Below are positions 28,772-37,200 of a DNA stretch of 64,000 bases, piece by piece. The DNA is from Psychroflexus tropicus DSM 15496 (lineage in GTDB: Bacteria > Bacteroidota > Bacteroidia > Flavobacteriales > Flavobacteriaceae). The stretch is taken from NCBI RefSeq assembly GCF_000378765.1, contig NZ_KB905342.1:868001-932000 (forward strand). Reading direction: 5' to 3'. Positions within the stretch are counted from its first letter, which is position 1, and each line of letters opens with the position of its first letter. A program made the position numbers and the translations under genes. The notes under the pieces were generated by a model. The model did not search any database and was not told the DNA's origin. It worked only from the letters and a program-made list of their open reading frames with translations.

Positions 28772-31700
28772 ATGAAAAATCAAAACTTCTTCCATTATTT
28801 TTTTATCATATGTTTATCAACATTTACTGCGGTCTCACAAAATACTCCACCTAATCCATTGTCAGATTCAGATAAGAACTGGACTAGTGCTATTCAGTAT
28901 GATTTAACTGGCGCTAGTATATTTCAACGTGTAAATTATTTTAACCTTTTAGGTAAACCTTCCCAGTCTCAATCCTGGGATGTTTTGAATAATAAAATTT
29001 GGGCTTCTCAAACTTTTTACGATTCACACGGTAGAGAAGCTTTACAAACTTTATCAGCTCCTATTGGAAATAATTTTGGATATAATGAAAATGATTTTAT
29101 TCTAAATTCAAGTGGTAATTTTTTCACAAATTCAGATTTTGAGACTAATTTAAATAACCCAAGTCAAATATCCTCTAATGGTAAGCTTGGAAATTATTAT
29201 TTAAATAATACATACACCTATCAAGATCAAACGTATTACCCATATATTCGTACATTGTATAGTAATTTAGATCCTGGAAAAGCACACAAGGTTTTGGGAT
29301 TGAATAAGGTGAATGGAGAATGGTTGCAAAGTTACAGATTTAGTATGCCTGCAACGCAAGAGTTATCAAAGCCGAATGCGTTTAATAATAACGCATATGA
29401 TAAGCATGACATATTCAAGACGGTGAATAGAGATGTTAACGGTTTTGAGACTATAGTATTTACTGACAGTGAAGGTAAGGTCTTAGCAGCTGCCAGGAGC
29501 GGTGATGAAGAAAACAGCAATCCAACAAATTACTCAGTAACGTCTGAAATTTCTGAACTAGGATATGTTGATATACATATCCCAGTTGGATGTTCTGGCT
29601 TGTCTGTATCTAATTTGCCTAATGAAGTTTTTCTTAAGATTTACGATCTTGAAACTGAAGAAATTTTAATATCGTCTTCAGACTCTAACATTAATCTTGA
29701 CCATGGAGTTTATCGTGTTCAAATAGACAGTAATGTGTCTGATTATGTTTGGAATTATAGTCAGAATCAAATCATTCGTTTAACATATGATATTAATTAC
29801 TACGATTATAGTTTAAACACATATGATAAAGCAGGGAGATTACTTAAAAGTACACAACCCTTAAGTAAAGATTTGGAAAGCTCATTCACATATAATTCAT
29901 TAGGTCAACTTCTAGAGACAACATCACCAGATGAAGGGTCTGCGAAATTTAAATATAGAAAAGATGGTCAAATTCGTTTTTCTCAAAACAGTAAGCAAGA
30001 AGTTGAAAATGAAATTTCATTTACTAAGTATGATACTCAAGGTAGACCAATAGTGAGCGGGGTTGCTAATATCGGTCAGCTACCGTTTGAAGGTTTAAAT
30101 CCTGAGGATCCTATTCCGCCATCGTTCATTAGCAACAAAGAATTACAACTTACTACTTATGATAAGCTAGATGGGGGTATAGTTTTGCCTGGTCTTTCAG
30201 AAAATTATTCTTTTCTAGATCAATACAAACCTAGATTTTTATATGGCAATGTAGCCAAAACTTCTACTTCTTCTCCAGAAACGACAACTACCTGGTATAG
30301 TTATGATGTTTATGGAAGAGTAGAGTGGGTTGTTCAATATATAAATAATTTGGGGCTTCATACGATAGATTATACTTATGATCCAGTCACAGGAAATACT
30401 ACCAAGGTGGATTTAAACAGGCATAGGCCTTCACATCGCTTTGTTCATAAATATGAATACAATGAGGGAGGCCAATTAAAAAAAGTTAGTACTTCTGTTG
30501 ATGATACTAACTACACAGAGAATGCGGAATATTTTTATAATGAAGACAGTAGCCTAAGACGAACTGAGCTTGGAGAAGATTTGCAGGGAATTGATTATGT
30601 TTATAATATAAATGGTCAATTAAAAGCTATAAATTCTCCTTTAAATACAGGTTTTACCGACCCAGGCAATGACAATCCTCTAAACAATGGCTTTAAACCA
30701 GATGTTTTTGGAATGATTATCGATTATCATCCAGATGATTTTAAAAGGTCAGCATCAAATTTGGAAGGGCTTGCCAATAATAGTGCTTTATATCAACTTA
30801 ATGGTAATATAAGCAGTTTAAGATGGCATAATGGCCAAGAGGCCAAATCGAATTTTACTGATGCTTTTTCTTTTAAATACAACAAAAATAATTGGCTAGC
30901 CAAAGCACGTTTTGGTACAAATACTTTTGAAAATGGTAATGTGACGTTTGAACCTAGTGCAAATCAAGATTATAGTGTAGGTATAGGATCTTATGATGCC
31001 AATGGAAATATAAAAACACTTTTTAGAAATGGGTATACTGATGGTGCAGGTAGTAATGATATGGACGAATTCACATACCACTACTCTTCAATGACCAATC
31101 AATTAAGTTACATTGAAGATAGTAATGATAATTCAGACCCCCTAAGATATGATGACTTGAGAGATCAAAGTATCTTTCAACAGGATAACTATTTATATAA
31201 TAATATAGGTCAGTTAGTAACAAATTTGCAAGATGAAATTGGTTATGAATATAACTCATCAGGCTTAGTCACTAGTATTAATAATTTTACAGACGAAAAC
31301 ACAGGTGAATGGACTTATTTATTTAAGGAAGATTTTGAGAATGCTACAGACGAAGATGCATTTTCATGGTTTCCTGGAGTTAATACGAATTCATTGATAA
31401 ATTACGGTCAATTTATAACGAGTTATACTGAAAGCGGAGATTTTATAATAACACCATGTCATTTATTAAAAGAAAATTTTGGAAATAATTTAATGCTGAC
31501 TGAAAAAGACTTAGATCCGTCTTCACAAGTTGGTGATCCACATTTAAACGTATCAAGAACATTAAAGACTATATCTGGGAAATTACATCGTTTAAGTTTA
31601 GACATTATTGCTAAACAAGTAGATGCAGAAATTTCTGAGGGATTTCCCGCTTTAGATAATCCAATTGGTTATATAGTTACTATAGAAGACAACTCTGGAA

Positions 31701-33142
31701 ATGTAATAATATCAAACAACTATAACACCCCTAACCCTGAAATTATTAGTGATTCTTTAGAAATAGGTAATCCCTGCACATTGTATTATGAAAAAAATGA
31801 AACTTTAGAGTTTACCCCCAATACAGAGCAAATTAAAATCCGAGTAGATATTGATCATGATTTAAGCAACAAAACGATTGTTCATATCGATAATATTAAT
31901 TTAGAAGTGGCGTCTGCTCCCAAAATTGCTTTCTATTATAACGATAAAGGCCATAGAGTTAGAAAAGAATTTTATAATAACAGTACTACTTATACCACTT
32001 ATTATGTTAGAGATGTGTCTGGTACCGTTTTATCAATATATGAAAGTGAAGCTTTGAGTAATCCATTAGTAGGGTCAAAAAATCAACCTGTTTTAAAAGA
32101 GAATCCTGTTTACGGTAATAGTCGAATTGGACTAATAAAAAGAGGAGCAGAAAATATACAAGGTGGAACTTATGTTTATCAATTGACAGATCATTTAGGG
32201 AATGTACGAGCAGTCGTAATGGAAGATTCAAAAGGGATTATGTCTTTGATAAATCAAACAGATTACTACCCCTTTGGTATGCCGATGCCCAACAGGAATG
32301 TGGAAGGGGATTATCGTTATGGATATCAAGGGCAAGAGAAAGATGCCGAGACCGGAAAGGAGGCTTTTGAGTTAAGGTTATGGGACGGCAGAATCGGGAG
32401 ATGGTTAAGCCCTGACCCTTATGGCGAGTTCTCAAGTCCATATATCGGAATGGGGAATAACCCTATGACTACAATAGACATAGATGGAGGTAGAATATAT
32501 GTTACTAACAAAGCGGGCATTGTTTATGAATATAAAAATGGAAACCTTTATGATAAGAGTGGTAATATTTATAGTGGCCATGATAAATTTTTAAATGCTA
32601 CAAGATCTGCACTTGGAAAACTCGATTACGCTACGAGTTCCTATGTAATCAATGATGGTAAAATTGAGAATATAGGAGTTATAAACAAATTGGTGAAGTC
32701 TGATGATGCTTATAGTATTGTTTATAAGAGAGGGGCTCATAGAACAGGAGGTAGAATATGGATTGATAATAAAGCTACTGTTAGTACGCCTACGACTGCT
32801 GGGATTAAGAAAAGTCCTTATGAGATTACCCTTGCTCACGAATTGGGGCACTTGTACTCAAAAAACAACGGGTTTTATAATGGGAATGAGTGGTTTAGTT
32901 TAAATGGTCAATCAAGTTCCTTTGACGAAAATTTTGCAAGCCATTGGGAAAATATGTTTAGAAGTGCGTTGGATTTGCCTTTGCGCACACATTATGGTAT
33001 TTCGGATGGAAAGCCGTATGAATCTTCAAAATTATTCTGGCCAAGAGGTTTGTTTTTTCATAAACCTGTTTCAACTATCGCCCCTAAACCTGTAGTTATT
33101 TTACAAGTTGGCCCATTAATTCAAGGAGAAATTGAACATTAA
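28772..33142 (+). CDS. RHS core protein with M91-like zinc metallopeptidase toxin tip
   Basis: 1456 aa. Signal peptide 1-23 (ending VSQ), then YD repeats and a jelly-roll-like insert near 850 (EDFENATDEDAFSWF). The RHS core runs from DYYPFGMPMPNRN near 1164 through GRWLSPDPYGE to DIDGG near 1236. The last about 220 residues are the toxin. It has the zinc-binding HELGH at 1356-1360, and about 30 residues later SHWENMFRSALDLPLRTHYG (about 1390-1409). This spacing and second motif are typical of the M91/NleD-type effector peptidases found at RHS tips. Its target is probably a periplasmic or host protein. A lipoprotein gene overlaps the stop by one base. Confidence 0.85.
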   Translation: MKNQNFFHYFFIICLSTFTAVSQNTPPNPLSDSDKNWTSAIQYDLTGASIFQRVNYFNLLGKPSQSQSWDVLNNKIWASQTFYDSHGREALQTLSAPIGNNFGYNENDFILNSSGNFFTNSDFETNLNNPSQISSNGKLGNYYLNNTYTYQDQTYYPYIRTLYSNLDPGKAHKVLGLNKVNGEWLQSYRFSMPATQELSKPNAFNNNAYDKHDIFKTVNRDVNGFETIVFTDSEGKVLAAARSGDEENSNPTNYSVTSEISELGYVDIHIPVGCSGLSVSNLPNEVFLKIYDLETEEILISSSDSNINLDHGVYRVQIDSNVSDYVWNYSQNQIIRLTYDINYYDYSLNTYDKAGRLLKSTQPLSKDLESSFTYNSLGQLLETTSPDEGSAKFKYRKDGQIRFSQNSKQEVENEISFTKYDTQGRPIVSGVANIGQLPFEGLNPEDPIPPSFISNKELQLTTYDKLDGGIVLPGLSENYSFLDQYKPRFLYGNVAKTSTSSPETTTTWYSYDVYGRVEWVVQYINNLGLHTIDYTYDPVTGNTTKVDLNRHRPSHRFVHKYEYNEGGQLKKVSTSVDDTNYTENAEYFYNEDSSLRRTELGEDLQGIDYVYNINGQLKAINSPLNTGFTDPGNDNPLNNGFKPDVFGMIIDYHPDDFKRSASNLEGLANNSALYQLNGNISSLRWHNGQEAKSNFTDAFSFKYNKNNWLAKARFGTNTFENGNVTFEPSANQDYSVGIGSYDANGNIKTLFRNGYTDGAGSNDMDEFTYHYSSMTNQLSYIEDSNDNSDPLRYDDLRDQSIFQQDNYLYNNIGQLVTNLQDEIGYEYNSSGLVTSINNFTDENTGEWTYLFKEDFENATDEDAFSWFPGVNTNSLINYGQFITSYTESGDFIITPCHLLKENFGNNLMLTEKDLDPSSQVGDPHLNVSRTLKTISGKLHRLSLDIIAKQVDAEISEGFPALDNPIGYIVTIEDNSGNVIISNNYNTPNPEIISDSLEIGNPCTLYYEKNETLEFTPNTEQIKIRVDIDHDLSNKTIVHIDNINLEVASAPKIAFYYNDKGHRVRKEFYNNSTTYTTYYVRDVSGTVLSIYESEALSNPLVGSKNQPVLKENPVYGNSRIGLIKRGAENIQGGTYVYQLTDHLGNVRAVVMEDSKGIMSLINQTDYYPFGMPMPNRNVEGDYRYGYQGQEKDAETGKEAFELRLWDGRIGRWLSPDPYGEFSSPYIGMGNNPMTTIDIDGGRIYVTNKAGIVYEYKNGNLYDKSGNIYSGHDKFLNATRSALGKLDYATSSYVINDGKIENIGVINKLVKSDDAYSIVYKRGAHRTGGRIWIDNKATVSTPTTAGIKKSPYEITLAHELGHLYSKNNGFYNGNEWFSLNGQSSSFDENFASHWENMFRSALDLPLRTHYGISDGKPYESSKLFWPRGLFFHKPVSTIAPKPVVILQVGPLIQGEIEH

Positions 33143-33693
33143 TGAAACATTTAAAAAAAATATTCATATTGACACTAATATTAGTTGGGTGTAAATCTGT
33201 CAACATAGACAAAATAAATAGCTTTTATAGAACTAAATACCCAAAAATTAATTCTTATAGTTTTACAGTATCTGAAGAGAATGCAAGAAACAAGTTGCTG
33301 CATTTTTATAATAAAAATAACAAAAACATTGACAGTGATTTTGTAATTATAGAATATTTTAGATATCCTAACGGTAATTTTGATGCACTAAACACTGAAA
33401 TCTTTTTTTATCAAAATGATACGTTGACAAAGGCATATTATTTAAAATCGGATAGAAAATCGAAAATTGAAGACATTACCAATGAGTTAGCAATAGACAC
33501 TAAAAAAACAAATGATTTGATATTGGAATTGTTGGACAAAGATGAATATGAGGAATTGAAACAACTGTATAAAAAAACTGAATATGCAGTAAGTGATGCA
33601 GGGATAATTTACGTTACTTTTTTGGATAAGAATTTGAATGTTTTAAATGGCTATATGTTCAATGAGTTTATGGTAAACGAACCTTTTAATTGA
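33142..33693 (+). CDS. lipoprotein, candidate immunity to the M91-like toxin
   Basis: 183 aa with a lipobox (LILVGCKS, Cys at residue 17). It starts inside the stop codon of the toxin gene (TAATG), so expression is coupled. The mature part is rich in Lys/Asn/Asp, with no family recognised. An immunity role is inferred from position. Lipidation would place it in the periplasm or outer membrane, where a Sec-exported toxin of its own cell would first be active. Confidence 0.6.
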   Translation: MKHLKKIFILTLILVGCKSVNIDKINSFYRTKYPKINSYSFTVSEENARNKLLHFYNKNNKNIDSDFVIIEYFRYPNGNFDALNTEIFFYQNDTLTKAYYLKSDRKSKIEDITNELAIDTKKTNDLILELLDKDEYEELKQLYKKTEYAVSDAGIIYVTFLDKNLNVLNGYMFNEFMVNEPFN

Positions 33694-33722
33694 TAACATT
33701 TAGAAAAAATAGAAAATACTGT

Positions 33723-33748
33723 AGCTACTGTTACAGGTAGCTTTTTTT
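33723..33748 (+). terminator. rho-independent terminator of the second RHS operon
   Basis: Stem AGCTAC / GTAGCT with an 8-nt loop, followed by seven T residues (33742-33748). It lies 30 bp after the immunity-like gene and closes the operon that starts at 21346. Confidence 0.65.
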
Positions 33749-33854
33749 ACAAATACGCCCTTTTGGTCTTAGCACATCCCTTAAGAAGGAATCGAGGAGG
33801 GGCAAAATAAGTGTTTTTTTCCTCCTAGGTAAGCAGTTCAAAATCCTGCAATCA

Positions 33855-34085
33855 TTACATCATCCTTTTGTCAAAAGAGGGTTTTGGAGTATCGCCCTCC
33901 ATATAATCTAGAGAAACATCAAAGACCTCTGCAATATTTTTGGCTGTCCCAACAGATGGCACGGCCCCGTTACATTCATACTTGCCAACTACAGAATAGG
34001 AAGTACTCAATAAATTAGCCAAGTCTTTTTGCGAACGGTTTTTAGCTTGCCTGCACTCACTTAATTTTTTACCAAACGAACTCAT
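33855..34085 (-). CDS. XRE-family HTH regulator, 76 aa
   Basis: A compact helix-turn-helix protein (QKDLANLLSTSYSVVGKYECNGAVPSVGTAKNIAEVFDVSLDYM) of the Cro/CI type. It reads opposite to the RHS genes and lies between the second RHS operon and the orphan RHS cassette. It may regulate the orphan cassette or be a leftover of another inserted module. Its upstream region (34086-34189) is shared with the orphan cassette in divergent orientation. Confidence 0.75.
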   Translation of the reverse strand: MSSFGKKLSECRQAKNRSQKDLANLLSTSYSVVGKYECNGAVPSVGTAKNIAEVFDVSLDYMEGDTPKPSFDKRMM

Positions 34086-34189
34086 GGTTAATTTCTTTTA
34101 AAGGTATTCAACCATTGCATCAGAAAGCCAAAGGAGTAGCAATAAAACCGTAATTTTTTTATATTAGTAAGGTCGAAAGCTCAAAAAGT

Positions 34190-35074
34190 TTGTTAGATTA
34201 CTTTTCAGGCGGGATAGCGATGCCTAATAGAAATGTAGAAGGAGATTATAGATACGGATACCAAGGTGAATTTGCTGAAAAAGAGAAAGAACTCGGAGGA
34301 AGTATAAATTCTTTTGAATTAAGACTGTGGGATAGTAGTATAGGTCGTTGGTTAACTACTGACCCTATAAAAGCTGGTTTTTCTCCATATTGGGGTATGA
34401 ATAATAATCCTTTACGTTTTTATGACGAAACAGGTGGTATCCCCGAAGACATAATTGTAAGGATGTATAGTAGAATTACAGGTAAGTTAGAACCAATATT
34501 AGTGATCAGGACTACTGAATTTAAAGAAACTTTTGATATTAAGGGTAATCATTTTCTAATTAATGGAATAACAGGTGGTCCAGATTACGCAGAGGTAATT
34601 TTAGCCACTCATTTAGACATTCATCCTGGGGCAAGCGCCATAGGAGTAGAGTTTGCAGGTTCTATCACGATGGGGTATGGTCAAAGTAGATCTACTACTA
34701 TAGCTGCATTTCTGAAAGGCCCTAATCAAGGTGAAGTCTACGTTTATGGAGATAAAGCTCAAAATTTAGGTTCTGACATTTCTGCTTCCCTTTCACTAAA
34801 AACATATTTTGCCAATAATGAAAAAACCTTTGATAGATTTAGTTTAGAAGGTCGAGAAATAGGATTCGACATATCAGCCCAAGGTGTTGGCGGAGGATTA
34901 TTTACAGGCCTGTATAAATTATTTAATGTAATTTATACAGGACATTCTAAATCTATTTCTCCTGGAATCGGTCCTGGTCGTGCTTATAGTAGCCAATCGA
35001 AATTATTACCATATGATTTAAACAATAGACTCCCTGACTCACAGAAATATGAAAACAAGAATGGCTTTGACTAA
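34190..35074 (+). CDS. orphan RHS core fragment with variable toxin-like tip
   Basis: Up to 294 aa from a TTG at 34190; the first ATG is at 34220 (MPNRNV). It has no signal peptide or shell. It begins inside the RHS core: MPNRNVEGDYRYGYQG is identical in protein sequence to the full-length RHS at 32278 onwards, followed by a core ending GRWLTTDP and DETGG. The tip (about residues 90-294) differs from both full-length RHS tips and is Gly-rich with alternating hydrophobic segments. This layout matches displaced 'orphan' RHS-CT cassettes of other bacteria, which become active after recombination onto a full-length gene. As it stands it is probably not exported. Confidence 0.7.
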   Translation: MLDYFSGGIAMPNRNVEGDYRYGYQGEFAEKEKELGGSINSFELRLWDSSIGRWLTTDPIKAGFSPYWGMNNNPLRFYDETGGIPEDIIVRMYSRITGKLEPILVIRTTEFKETFDIKGNHFLINGITGGPDYAEVILATHLDIHPGASAIGVEFAGSITMGYGQSRSTTIAAFLKGPNQGEVYVYGDKAQNLGSDISASLSLKTYFANNEKTFDRFSLEGREIGFDISAQGVGGGLFTGLYKLFNVIYTGHSKSISPGIGPGRAYSSQSKLLPYDLNNRLPDSQKYENKNGFD

Positions 35075-35465
35075 AATTTTATTCGTGTCGATATTTTATT
35101 TATTTTTTGGTTGTAAAGATAATAGTCCAGAAAAGTGTAAAAATGAAAAAATGTTTTTAGAAAATGTTGCAACGACCAAATTTGGGGGTCATAAAAAAGT
35201 AATCATTGAAAAAAAGAATATTATTAATAAAATAGAGGTCTTGATAAAAAGTAATGAACCTATTTTAGATGATAATCTTGTAAATAATAATTTAGGTTAT
35301 ATAGCTATTTATGGATTTTGTAAGAACCAAAGTTATGAATTGTTTTCTTTAATTTTCACTAGATATTTTGGAAAAATAGTTAGAACACCAGATGGAAAAT
35401 ACTATAGAAATGAAAGTTTAGCTGAGTATATAGAAAAGTTAGCTGGGTTAAACTATCATAATTAA
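35049..35465 (+). CDS. lipoprotein, candidate immunity for the orphan RHS tip
   Basis: 138 aa, or 134 from the second Met at 35061. The signal peptide has lipobox LFFGCKD. The gene overlaps the end of the orphan tip by 26 bp, as immunity genes often do. The mature domain is about 115 residues with no recognised family. Its being a lipoprotein, like the partner of the M91-like toxin, supports toxins acting in the cell envelope. Confidence 0.6.
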   Translation: MKTRMALTKILFVSIFYLFFGCKDNSPEKCKNEKMFLENVATTKFGGHKKVIIEKKNIINKIEVLIKSNEPILDDNLVNNNLGYIAIYGFCKNQSYELFSLIFTRYFGKIVRTPDGKYYRNESLAEYIEKLAGLNYHN

Positions 35466-35499
35466 AATCACACCTAAATGGTAGTTTCTCGTATTTAGT

Positions 35500-35655
35500 C
35501 TACTCTTTCATTTCGATACCATTCCAAAACTTTGAGTCAGGTAAATTCGCTTTTTTCAAACCATAAACAAATGTAGATTTGAATAAATCAGACATATCAT
35601 TCTTTTTATTTGCTTTAACATGTGAATTAACATTATCTTTTGAAGAAACTTGAAG
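35500..35655 (-). pseudogene. possible C-terminal remnant of a small protein gene
   Basis: A minus-strand frame of about 51 codons ends at 35500 with a protein-like sequence (KKNDMSDLFKSTF, GLKKANLPDSKFW) but has a stop upstream and no suitable start. It may be the tail of a displaced immunity or effector gene. Weak evidence; it could be chance. Confidence 0.25.
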
Positions 35656-36100
35656 TCATTATTTTTATTTAAGAAACAATTCTATTTTTTGATTTTGTCG
35701 CAAATCCTCCTCTAAAAATGGGCTTTTACAGGGCATTTGTCGCAAATCTGTGAATTTTAATTTTTTGACTATTATTTAAATGTTTGATAATTAGGTATTT
35801 AAAACAGAAAAGGGATTCGTAACATCGCGCAGCGTGTTACCCTCTTGCTACTCCTTTTCGTCCCCCTCGGGGACAAAAATCCATACCTATCGGCTTTTGA
35901 TTCAAATTCAAAATTTGAAGTGCCAAACTTTAAAAATGTAAATTTTTTAAGTTGAAATTGGCCTTCTTTTTTTTTAATTAGGCCCCTTGAAATCATTTAT
36001 GATATAAGAAAAACCCACGCGTTGTATATGCTATTTGCATTTAGTGAGTGTCTTTTTCAACCTCACCCTGCGGGTGTACAAGCACCCTCATTTTAGATCA
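35656..36100 (-). other. gene-free region downstream of dCas12f, candidate guide-RNA locus
   Basis: 445 bp with no convincing gene. Read on the minus strand directly after the dCas12f-like stop there are two hairpins: GGGTG/CACCC at 36072-36087, and GTGAG/CTCAC at 36044-36066 with a 13-nt loop. An A-rich linker ends in ATGCAAAT (about 36033-36042), followed by non-repetitive sequence. This is the expected place and general form of a Cas12f/TnpB-type guide RNA. If so, the guide would begin near 36032 and run toward 36013. No covariance data support this. A separate 12-mer, TTGTCGCAAATC, occurs twice (about 35695 and 35737). Confidence 0.35.
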
Positions 36101-37198
36101 TCAATCTATGATTAACTCGATACCTGCCTTTTCAGCTTTGTATTTTATTTTAGTCATCAGATCACAATAGCTCCAGTTTCTAAAGACAAAACCTTCTTCT
36201 TTGGCCAGGCTTACTTTTTCTTTTTGGTCTATGAGAATAAGCGTTCCTGCCTGGTGCTTGATACAAAAGTCAATCAGCTTTCTACTATACAGATGTAGTT
36301 TTGAGTAGACATAATTGGTCTCCTTTTCTCTAAACTTATTAGTTGCTTTTGTCTTGCGTTTTCTCCCTTTACCTGATTTGCAATAGCTAGCTCCTTTCTG
36401 TGCCCTTTTTAGGGCGGCTTGTATCGCTAGTCTTCGGTAGAGAAATTCTTCTCTGGATCCAATTTGAAGCTTTGCATTTGAGGTTTTGACCACAATGGGG
36501 TATTCCAGAGACAGTGATGCTTCTGCTATGACATTGGGTTTAAGCTCATGTTGTTCTTTTTCTATTTCGAAAACAGCCAGCCAAAAGATTTTATCCGCTT
36601 TCATTTTGATGTGGGAAGTGCAGAGTTTGATTTCTCCTTTAGCGACTCGTTCCAGTAATTTGCGTTTATCGGTAAAGTCTTTGCCTAAATAGGTTTTTAC
36701 TGGTATTTGAAAGAGTCTGAAACAAAAGGCTTTTTTTTCGGGTTCATGGATCAGTTTGCTCATGCCTTCAGTAGTAAAAGGAAAAGCCATGTCTCTTCTA
36801 AAATTTTGGAGTGAGCACTCCCCTTTCCAATAAGCCTCTCTATTCTTTTTAAACCTACTATACAGGCTTGCCTTTAGACAGGAAATGATATTGGTAGGCA
36901 TTTCACCTTTAAAGCGTTTGGAGGTCACCTGGTAGGTCGTATTGATTCTGGAGGTCTTAAAGATGCCATCTTCATCTTTCTTTTCATCGGCTAGCTTGTA
37001 CTTGATGTGATCCGATAGGTAGAAGAACTCATGTATCATCTCCTGAACATAGAGGTGAGACACCATAAGATTTGCAACTCTATAGCTTCGGTTCTGCCAC
37101 TGGTAGAGTTTACCTATGGCTTCTTTACGTTCTTCATAAGTAGGCAGGTCGATCAGTAATTGGATCTTTCGGGTAAGTTTGATTGTATCTTTTCCCAT
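36101..37198 (-). CDS. nuclease-dead, truncated Cas12f/TnpB-like protein (dCas12f)
   Basis: 365 aa. The C-terminal half aligns with the RuvC part of TnpB/Cas12f, but its catalytic residues are gone. Where RuvC-I normally reads D-L-G, this protein reads S-L-S (residues 228-230). The RuvC-II Glu is Ile in TLILID (319-324). The protein ends at WSYCDLMTKIKYKAEKAGIELIID, exactly before the zinc ribbon and RuvC-III Asp of active enzymes. It starts 2 nt after an ECF sigma gene, so the two are translated together. This pairing matches the recently described Bacteroidota dCas12f-sigma systems that direct RNA polymerase by guide RNA. Family call by eye; function inferred. Confidence 0.8.
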   Translation of the reverse strand: MGKDTIKLTRKIQLLIDLPTYEERKEAIGKLYQWQNRSYRVANLMVSHLYVQEMIHEFFYLSDHIKYKLADEKKDEDGIFKTSRINTTYQVTSKRFKGEMPTNIISCLKASLYSRFKKNREAYWKGECSLQNFRRDMAFPFTTEGMSKLIHEPEKKAFCFRLFQIPVKTYLGKDFTDKRKLLERVAKGEIKLCTSHIKMKADKIFWLAVFEIEKEQHELKPNVIAEASLSLEYPIVVKTSNAKLQIGSREEFLYRRLAIQAALKRAQKGASYCKSGKGRKRKTKATNKFREKETNYVYSKLHLYSRKLIDFCIKHQAGTLILIDQKEKVSLAKEEGFVFRNWSYCDLMTKIKYKAEKAGIELIID

Positions 37199-37200
37199 GG

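Noticed and set aside
35799-35996. 65-aa minus-strand frame
   Set aside because: Low-complexity, basic composition without family likeness, lying over hairpin-rich intergenic DNA downstream of dCas12f.
36101-37198. Active TnpB transposon nuclease or IS605-type element
   Set aside because: The RuvC catalytic residues and the zinc ribbon are missing, there is no TnpA gene, no transposon ends were seen, and a sigma factor gene is coupled to it.
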